Source: Anaerosporobacter mobilis DSM 15930 (GTDB lineage: Bacteria; Bacillota; Clostridia; Lachnospirales; Lachnospiraceae). From it: a stretch of 64,000 nucleotides of DNA. This document shows positions 58,447 through 64,000 of the stretch, in pieces; positions within the stretch are counted from its first letter, which is position 1; each line of letters starts with the position of its first letter. The notes under the pieces were generated by a model. The model worked only from the letters and a program-made list of their open reading frames with translations. It had not been told where the DNA came from and searched no databases. A program made the position numbers and the translations under genes. The stretch is from the NCBI RefSeq assembly GCF_900142955.1, contig NZ_FRCP01000016.1:1-64000 (forward strand), written 5' to 3'.

Positions 58447-59334
58447 ATGGATAATCCGATTTTTAAGAAAGAACAGAAAGTTCGGGCTCGTTCCCCTAAA
58501 CTAATGTTATTAATTGTAGGATACAATCTTTTACTGCTTATATTAATGGTAGTTGCATACGTATCAATCTATGGAGAAAATCAGCAGATTGGAAGGGGAG
58601 CAAGATATCAAGATACGCTTATCCTGTACATGCTAATTGGTGTATTCCAGTTTGTCTTACTATTGTTAATCGTTCCAGCCTTCACCGCAGGCGCGATAAC
58701 AGGAGAGAAGGAAAGACAAACTTTCGATATACTCATTACCGCCAACCGAAAACCTCTAGCAATCATCATTGGGAAACTAGGTGCTTCCGTTAGTACGATG
58801 CTACTTCTAATAGTATCAAGCTTGCCGATAGTAGCCGTAGTATTTAGTGTGGGCGGAGTTTCCATAGCCGATATATTTATGTATGTAATAGTATGTTTTT
58901 TGGAGGCAGTGTTTATAGGAAGTATCGGATTGTTTTTCTCCTCTGTTAGTAAGAATACTACAAAATCAACGGTAGCTACTTATGTAACGATACTTCTATT
59001 GGTCATTGGAACTGCAACAGTACTTGGAATATTATATCTTGTTGTTAGTAAACAGATAAATTATAATGAATTCGCAGCTGAAGCGATTGAGATAGTAACG
59101 GATCTTAAGAGTGCAGTTTGGATCTTATTAATTAATCCACTAGTAACAGTGGTGGCACTACTGATGGAGCAGACAGGGAACGAAAGCATGTTTGCACAAT
59201 ATATTAACCAAGTTGGACGTTGTAATACTTTGATTCTAGAGCATTGGATAGCAATCAGCATAGCGATACAGACGGTAGTGGCAGTCGTTTTGATCTATCT
59301 AAGTACGAAGAATATTGACCGAATAAAGAAATAG
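58447..59334 (+). CDS. ABC-2 type transporter permease
   Basis: This 295-residue protein has six membrane segments, including LMLLIVGYNLLLLILMVVAY, FVLLLLIVPAFTAGAITGEK, MLLLIVSSLPIVAVVFSVGG, IGSIGLFFSSV, YVTILLLVIGTATVLGILYL and the last AISIAIQTVVAVVLIYL. TGEKERQTFDILITA after the second segment is the ABC-2 signature. AAGGAGAG precedes the ATG. With the ATPase and the 772-residue lipoprotein it forms an exporter under the adjacent two-component system. Confidence 0.87.
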   Translation: MDNPIFKKEQKVRARSPKLMLLIVGYNLLLLILMVVAYVSIYGENQQIGRGARYQDTLILYMLIGVFQFVLLLLIVPAFTAGAITGEKERQTFDILITANRKPLAIIIGKLGASVSTMLLLIVSSLPIVAVVFSVGGVSIADIFMYVIVCFLEAVFIGSIGLFFSSVSKNTTKSTVATYVTILLLVIGTATVLGILYLVVSKQINYNEFAAEAIEIVTDLKSAVWILLINPLVTVVALLMEQTGNESMFAQYINQVGRCNTLILEHWIAISIAIQTVVAVVLIYLSTKNIDRIKK

Positions 59335-59374
59335 GCAAAAAAATCACCAAGTGTAGGAAGATACACTTGGTGAT
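59333..59374 (-). terminator. Terminator of the AP2/HNH-derived gene
   Basis: AATCACCAAGTGTA pairs perfectly with TACACTTGGTGATT. The T run lies on the minus strand (complement of AAAAAAA at 59334-59340), so it chiefly serves the minus-strand gene; it may also stop the ABC operon. Confidence 0.8.
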
Positions 59375-59504
59375 TCGCATTCACTTCAATGAAAACCTTT
59401 AATAGCCTCATTGTTAGAACTATGAAAATGGAAGAAGAAAAAATATAAGTTTATTATAACACATAATTTCAAAAAAGATAGTAGTAAATTCAAATTTAAC
59501 AAAT

Positions 59505-60323
59505 TTATTTTTTTTCTAGGCCATTGGACTTATCTACATATGCTCGCAGATTTTTGCTAATACGAATACGGTTGTACATAGCAGCATAGGAGATCTCGTC
59601 AAGTTCCTCAATGTAGTTTGTGGTAAAATTCTTTACAATTCCGTTCTCTTTTAAAAAGTTAACTGCTTTGTTGTATGCAACAGCAGCTTCAATCTCGGTA
59701 GGATATCTCCCTACAATAAAATCACCTACTAGATGAACCTTAGTGATGTATTGGTATAGTCCTTTAACCAATTCTCTACGAACGCCCATATATCGATTAA
59801 TAATTTCTATATTACCATAACGATAATCTGTGCTATCGCCATTGGCAAATCGGTAATCTCTACCTGAAACAGAAAAACTATGTATTCCATAGCGAGAAAG
59901 AATACTTACCTGCATACCATAATCGGCTACGAATAGATGGTTTCCACGTTTCATGATTTTGTGAGTGGAGTAATAGAACAAATCATCAACATCGAATTTG
60001 AGAACGTCTTTATGAGTTAAGTAATAGAGGAAGTATCGATCCTTTAGGTATATAGGATTTTTAAAATATAATCCATTATCACGAAAGTTTAATAATACTA
60101 CCCATTTATCAAATGATAAGAGATGACTGTTTTGTATGTAGGAATCTAACACAATAGAGTTATTTTTGGTTATAGTAATTGCTTCTTGGTAAGCAGAATG
60201 GGATTCTTCAGGGGTGGGATAGCTTCCTAGGCTTATGTGCTTGTTCTTATAAGTGAAAGAGGTACGATAATAGATAGTCCCATCTTTTTTCGTTGCTTGA
60301 TAGACACCAGGAAGTAATGGCAT
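59505..60323 (-). CDS. AP2-like DNA-binding protein derived from an HNH homing endonuclease
   Basis: The protein has 272 residues. Residues ~4-45 (GVYQATKKDGTIYYRTSF, ISLGSYPTPEESHSAYQEA) and ~190-240 (YMGVRRELVKGLYQYIT, VGRYPTEIEAAVAYNKAV) each resemble an AP2 domain: a three-stranded sheet then a helix. Between them, RDYRFANGDSTDYRYGNIEI resembles the HNH core D-H-I-N-G-D-x-x-D-N-R-x-x-N-L of homing nucleases. The catalytic His is replaced and no second His pair is seen. It is probably a nuclease-dead, domesticated DNA-binding protein, perhaps a regulator. GAGGTG lies six bases before ATG 60323. Domain calls are from pattern only. Confidence 0.65.
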   Translation of the reverse strand: MPLLPGVYQATKKDGTIYYRTSFTYKNKHISLGSYPTPEESHSAYQEAITITKNNSIVLDSYIQNSHLLSFDKWVVLLNFRDNGLYFKNPIYLKDRYFLYYLTHKDVLKFDVDDLFYYSTHKIMKRGNHLFVADYGMQVSILSRYGIHSFSVSGRDYRFANGDSTDYRYGNIEIINRYMGVRRELVKGLYQYITKVHLVGDFIVGRYPTEIEAAVAYNKAVNFLKENGIVKNFTTNYIEELDEISYAAMYNRIRISKNLRAYVDKSNGLEKK

Positions 60324-60365
60324 AGTAATCACCTCAATCTTTTGGTTTTGTATAAGTACTATAGA

Positions 60366-60391
60366 TGTTTCGCTATTGTTTTATAGTCATA
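60366..60391. repeat. Partial copy of one arm of the 34.7-kb inverted-repeat element
   Basis: TTCGCTATTGTTTTATAGTC then ATAGT, nearly identical to TTCGCTATCGTTTTTTAGTC then ATAGT at 34909-34934. Only this arm is recognisable. It lies in the gap 60324-60914, which otherwise holds AT-rich sequence and a promoter. Confidence 0.55.
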
Positions 60392-60835
60392 GTGTGAAAG
60401 ATAGGAAGTTTATACACGTTGCAAGTTTTAATATCTTAATCAGAGTATAGCATAATGGGATAGTTTGGACAAGGAAGCATGCAGGTAACGTGAATTATTA
60501 TAAAGCGAAAAGTATCATAAATCATAAATCCGTGAATATAATTATTAACAAAATGTTAAATAGAAATTGAGGTGGTAAAGAGAAGAAAATAATGAAAAAG
60601 CTTGAAAAAACGTGATTTAATGTTAATCAAATAATAAAAAAAACTTAAAAACTGAATAAAAACTAAAAATGTCGCATAAAATAGTTAATAACTAATTAAA
60701 GAATTGTTAAATAATATGTTGTGAAATGAAACAAAAATAACACTTATTTAATACTGTTAATTAGCGGAATTTACTCATGATTTTACGGAACTATGGGAAG
60801 TTGATATCCTATTCTCCAAAATATAGAAGGAGTTA

Positions 60836-60863
60836 TTGACATCAAGTTACTAGATGATATAAT
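60836..60863 (+). promoter_or_regulatory. Promoter of the SleB-type gene
   Basis: TTGACA, 16-base spacer, TATAAT; about 45 bases before the ribosome site. Confidence 0.75.
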
Positions 60864-60914
60864 GCAAATGTGCTTAGGCGGGGCACAAAAAAAATAAGAA
60901 AAGAGGAAGTATGT

Positions 60915-61880
60915 ATGCTAAAAATACACTCGTTTCTTCACCGCATAAAGGAAAATATGAAATACTCTGGTATTGAATGTTATAAATCATGTCTAATGAT
61001 TACAGCATATGCAATGGCAGCAGTTGTATTAGTACTTTGTGCAGACAGCTCATTTGCCAAAGGCAGTAATACGCCTGAAGCATACGCGAAAGCAGCATCC
61101 GTTACGAATGAAGTTTTCGAGGAAGCAAAGGAAGAAACAGCAAAAAAAGCACAAATACAAGCCGAGAATGAAAACGTCAATTTATTAGCACATAATGTGC
61201 TAGAAGGAGAAGTCGCAGAGAATACAGAAAACTACAGCTTACAAATCGTAAATCGTACGATTATTGCAGCAGATAAGCGCGCAGCACTTATGGGACAAAC
61301 CGTAATGGAAGATTTCTCAAGTAGTGTTGGATCAGAGAATGTAGTGGATAAGAGTAAAGAAGAAGCAGAAGAGAAGACAGATGAACAGGTGGTTGTAGAT
61401 GAACAGGCTACAACAAAGAATCAGGATAAAAAAGAAAAGAAAGCAAAGGCAGCTGCAAGTAAAAAGAAAAAAGAAGAAACAGTCCCAGTTATAAGTCTAG
61501 GGGCTAACCAAAAAGAGGTATTACTTAGAATAGTAGAAGCCGAAGCGACAGGCGAGGATATTAAAGGTAAGATGCTAGTAGCTAATGTAATACTGAATCG
61601 TGTGAAGAGTAGCCAATTCCCTGATACGGTGAAAGAAGTGGTATTTCAGAAAAACGGAAGAACCACTCAATTCTCCCCAATTGCAGATGGAAGGTACTGG
61701 TCCGTGTCAATCTCTAAATCAACTAGAGAAGCTGTGGAACGAGTATTAAATGGTGAAGATGAGTCACAAGGGGCATTATATTTCTCGGCAAGAAGTAAAG
61801 CTAAAAAGAGTAACATGAATTGGTTTGATAACAATTTGACATGGTTATTCAAGTATGGCGGTCACGAATTTTATAAGTAA
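60915..61880 (+). CDS. Exported cell-wall hydrolase, SleB type
   Basis: The protein has 321 residues. A hydrophobic export segment at ~27-48 (LMITAYAMAAVVLVLCADSS) is followed by a long charged linker rich in Ala, Glu and Lys (~50-195). The SleB/CwlJ-like Hydrolase_2 domain lies at ~200-321 (EVLLRIVEAEATGEDIKGKM with the catalytic Glu region, VANVILNRVKSSQFPDTVKE, QFSPIADGRYW, ALYFSARSK). SleB homologues are lytic transglycosylases of spore cortex; vegetative homologues also exist. ATG 60915 follows GAGGAAG; the open frame extends 15 codons upstream without a better site. Single gene. Confidence 0.88.
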   Translation: MLKIHSFLHRIKENMKYSGIECYKSCLMITAYAMAAVVLVLCADSSFAKGSNTPEAYAKAASVTNEVFEEAKEETAKKAQIQAENENVNLLAHNVLEGEVAENTENYSLQIVNRTIIAADKRAALMGQTVMEDFSSSVGSENVVDKSKEEAEEKTDEQVVVDEQATTKNQDKKEKKAKAAASKKKKEETVPVISLGANQKEVLLRIVEAEATGEDIKGKMLVANVILNRVKSSQFPDTVKEVVFQKNGRTTQFSPIADGRYWSVSISKSTREAVERVLNGEDESQGALYFSARSKAKKSNMNWFDNNLTWLFKYGGHEFYK

Positions 61881-61887
61881 GAGATTT

Positions 61888-61918
61888 ACGGTAAGGAACA
61901 ATATCCTTACCGTTTTCT
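61888..61918 (+). terminator. Terminator after the SleB-type gene
   Basis: ACGGTAAGGA pairs with TCCTTACCGT around ACAATA; TTTCTCTC follows and GAGA upstream can extend the stem. Confidence 0.85.
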
Positions 61919-62153
61919 CTCATTTAACACTTTACTGTGATAGCGTGATGTGATATAATGCGTTCAGTGGAAGAATGGCGAATTTTGATTGTTCTATGAT
62001 AAGAAACATGGTATAATGCATTTTAAGTATTGCTCTTAGGGAGAATCAGATAGAGCTAGATACTTCGTAACTACATAACTAAAATTAAGAACTACATGGA
62101 ATTAAGATTCTGTATGTCTTACTATAAAATAATTAGAAAAGGAATGAGCGAAG

Positions 62154-63644
62154 ATGAATCTCTTATACAAAAGTACAAGAAGTGAAGATGTAACTGTAAC
62201 AGCGTCACAGGCAATTTTAAAAGGTTTAGCAGACGATGGAGGATTGTTCGTACCAACATCTATACCTAAATTAACTATAGCACTTAGCGAGTTAGCAAAA
62301 CTTAGCTATCAAGAAACTGCCTTTGAAGTAATGCGATTATTCCTGACTGATTTTACAGATGACGAATTAAAAAATTGTATTAATAAAGCGTATGACTCAA
62401 AGTTCGATACCGAAGAAATTGCTCCATTAGTAAAAGCAGATGGTGCTTACTATCTTGAATTGTTCCATGGATCAACAATCGCATTCAAAGATATGGCATT
62501 ATCCATCTTACCTCATCTATTAACTACTTCAGCAAGAAAGAATGAAGTGAAGAATGATATTGTAATCTTAACAGCCACATCAGGGGATACCGGTAAAGCT
62601 GCCTTAGCAGGTTTTGCGGATGTAGAAGGAACTAAAATCATTGTATTCTATCCAAAAGATGGTGTAAGTCCAATTCAAGAAAAGCAAATGGTTACACAAA
62701 AGGGTGACAATACATATGTTGTTGGAATCAAAGGAAACTTTGATGATGCCCAAAGTGGTGTAAAAGATATGTTTAATAATAAAGACCTTGCCAAAGCAAT
62801 GGAGGAAGCGGGATATCAATTCTCTTCAGCAAACTCAATTAACATCGGACGTTTAGTACCACAAATCGTTTACTATGTATATGCCTATAGCCGTTTATTA
62901 GCAAATGGCCAAATTTCAAACGGAGAAAAGATGAATGTAGTTGTACCTACGGGTAACTTTGGAAACATCTTAGCTGCTTACTATGCAAAGAACATGGGAT
63001 TACCAATTGGTAAATTAATCTGCGCTTCCAATGATAATAAAGTATTATATGATTTCTTTAAGACGGGAACCTATGATAGAAACAGAGATTTCATCTTAAC
63101 AACTTCACCATCAATGGACATCTTAATCTCAAGTAACTTAGAGAGATTAATCTATAGGATTGCTGGAGGCGATGCAACTAAGACAAAAGATCTTATGAAT
63201 GCATTATCAAGTGCTGGTATGTATGACATTACAGATGATATGAAGGCAGAACTTGCTGATTTCATCGGTGGTTATGCAGATGAAGCGAAAACTGCTTCTA
63301 CAATTCGTGATTTATATGAGAAGACTGGTTATGTAATTGATACACACACTGCAGTTGCAGCAGCTGTATATACAGATTATGTAGAAGCTACTAAAGATGA
63401 AACTAAGACAGTAATCGCATCAACAGCGAGTCCATATAAGTTCACAAGAAGTGTTATGGAAGCAATTGATGGAAAATACGCTTCCATGACAGACTTCGAA
63501 TTAGTAGATGAATTAAGCACAATCGCAAACGTGAAAGTTCCTCAAGCAATCGAAGATATTAGAAGCGCAGAAGTTCTTCATGATACAGTTTGTGATACGG
63601 AAAAGATGCAAGATACAGTAGAGACAATCTTGAAGATGAAATAG
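62154..63644 (+). CDS. thrC: Threonine synthase
   Basis: This 496-residue pyridoxal-phosphate enzyme makes L-threonine from O-phosphohomoserine. N-terminus MNLLYKSTRSEDVTVTASQA is typical of the fungal/E. coli-type (longer) class. The cofactor Lys is Lys112 in HGSTIAFKDMALSILP; the phosphate loop is TATSGDTGKAALAGF; later GNFGNILAAYYAKNMGLP and SASPYKFTRSV-like ASTASPYKFTR. Length agrees with that class. AAAAGGAAT lies before the ATG. It is expressed alone, not with hom or thrB. Confidence 0.96.
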   Translation: MNLLYKSTRSEDVTVTASQAILKGLADDGGLFVPTSIPKLTIALSELAKLSYQETAFEVMRLFLTDFTDDELKNCINKAYDSKFDTEEIAPLVKADGAYYLELFHGSTIAFKDMALSILPHLLTTSARKNEVKNDIVILTATSGDTGKAALAGFADVEGTKIIVFYPKDGVSPIQEKQMVTQKGDNTYVVGIKGNFDDAQSGVKDMFNNKDLAKAMEEAGYQFSSANSINIGRLVPQIVYYVYAYSRLLANGQISNGEKMNVVVPTGNFGNILAAYYAKNMGLPIGKLICASNDNKVLYDFFKTGTYDRNRDFILTTSPSMDILISSNLERLIYRIAGGDATKTKDLMNALSSAGMYDITDDMKAELADFIGGYADEAKTASTIRDLYEKTGYVIDTHTAVAAAVYTDYVEATKDETKTVIASTASPYKFTRSVMEAIDGKYASMTDFELVDELSTIANVKVPQAIEDIRSAEVLHDTVCDTEKMQDTVETILKMK

Positions 63645-63685
63645 ATCTAAAATGAAATGAATCTAAAATGAAATAAATCTAAAAT
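63638..63685 (+). repeat. Three tandem 16-bp repeats across the thrC stop codon
   Basis: GAAATAGATCTAAAAT, GAAATGAATCTAAAAT and GAAATAAATCTAAAAT follow one another without gaps, each differing at one or two positions. The first copy includes the thrC stop codon. Confidence 0.8.
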
Positions 63686-63733
63686 AATTACAATAGATAA
63701 TAGTTATACTGGGTTTGCTATATTATATAGAAG

Positions 63734-63776
63734 AAAGTGATAAGACATATCTCGAGAGTATGTGTTATCACTTTTT
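63734..63776 (+). terminator. Terminator after thrC
   Basis: AAAGTGATAAGACATA pairs with TATGTGTTATCACTTT around a short CTCGAG-containing loop, followed by TTCT. From here to the window end I see no gene. Confidence 0.88.
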
Positions 63777-64000
63777 CTATTATAAAGATATAATGCTTTG
63801 AGATTAGTGAAAATGTATTATAAAAAATACATGGAAATAAATTAAATATTGTTTGTGTTTGAATTGTTACTAAAAATCCTGCAAAGTCAGATGTTTACAG
63901 TGATTGTATGGATATGTAAGGACTATTCTGGTAAGAATAAGGCAATTTATATACAGAAATAACCTAAAAATAATCCACTTATGACAAAAGCATGACATAA

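Noticed and set aside
1..64000. CRISPR array
   Set aside because: No series of short direct repeats with unique spacers was found; the tandem repeats present (369 bp, 16 bp) have other forms.

Overview
The window reads as chromosome of a low-GC, Gram-positive anaerobe of the Lachnospiraceae type. It most resembles Lachnoclostridium (Clostridium) phytofermentans or a close relative, judged from gene content and not from a database search. The pointers are T-box leaders before thrS and pheS, an AUU-started infC with rpmI-rplT, a secreted multi-domain GH26 mannanase, a trans-2-enoyl-CoA reductase, VanZ and SleB-like proteins, and strong AGGAGG-type ribosome sites.

Layout. (1) 1-4.4 kb is the right end of a prophage. 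It holds a tail-fibre 3' end, an oppositely oriented fibre fragment without a start codon, two small tail genes, holin and endolysin. Two reverse-strand secreted Ig-like proteins follow as likely cargo, and then an attachment site that is the 3' part of a tRNA-Gly(CCC) gene. (2) 4.4-9.4 kb is a scrapyard of smaller inserts at the same site. It contains an integrase remnant, two more decayed copies of the tRNA 3' end each followed by a terminator, a three-copy repeat of about 45 bp, a GNAT acetyltransferase, an APH-type kinase behind a leader-peptide attenuator, and a MerR-type regulator. (3) 9.6-15.4 kb carries a 925-residue coiled-coil protein with 369-bp internal repeats, then an 859-residue protein with a kinase-like N-terminus, an AAA+ ATPase and two RyR-like domains. 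This pair is the best candidate here for an undescribed, possibly defence-related system. (4) 15.6-34.1 kb is mostly core and surface functions: pth-mfd-foldase lipoprotein, a PadR-controlled ABC exporter with truA, the mannanase, FabV/TER, a GT4 glycosyltransferase, a C_GCAxxG_C_C protein, a second GNAT and an orphan coiled-coil protein. (5) 34.3-46.5 kb is translation: T-box-thrS, prfC, infC-rpmI-rplT and T-box-pheS-pheT, with a YihY/BrkB protein and a zinc-ribbon protein between. (6) 46.7-64 kb is envelope and signalling: two paralogous Ig-repeat surface proteins, VanZ, a small membrane protein, and a two-component system next to a lipoprotein plus ABC transporter cluster. An AP2/HNH-derived DNA-binding protein, a SleB-type hydrolase and thrC close the window.

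Beyond the genes, two non-coding elements stand out. One is a structured repeat present before pheT and before the small membrane-protein gene at 52.7 kb, with compensatory changes between copies. The other is a GC-rich inverted-repeat element of about 290 bp between the thrS T-box and thrS, one end of which recurs at 60.4 kb. I see no CRISPR array, rRNA operon or complete tRNA gene.
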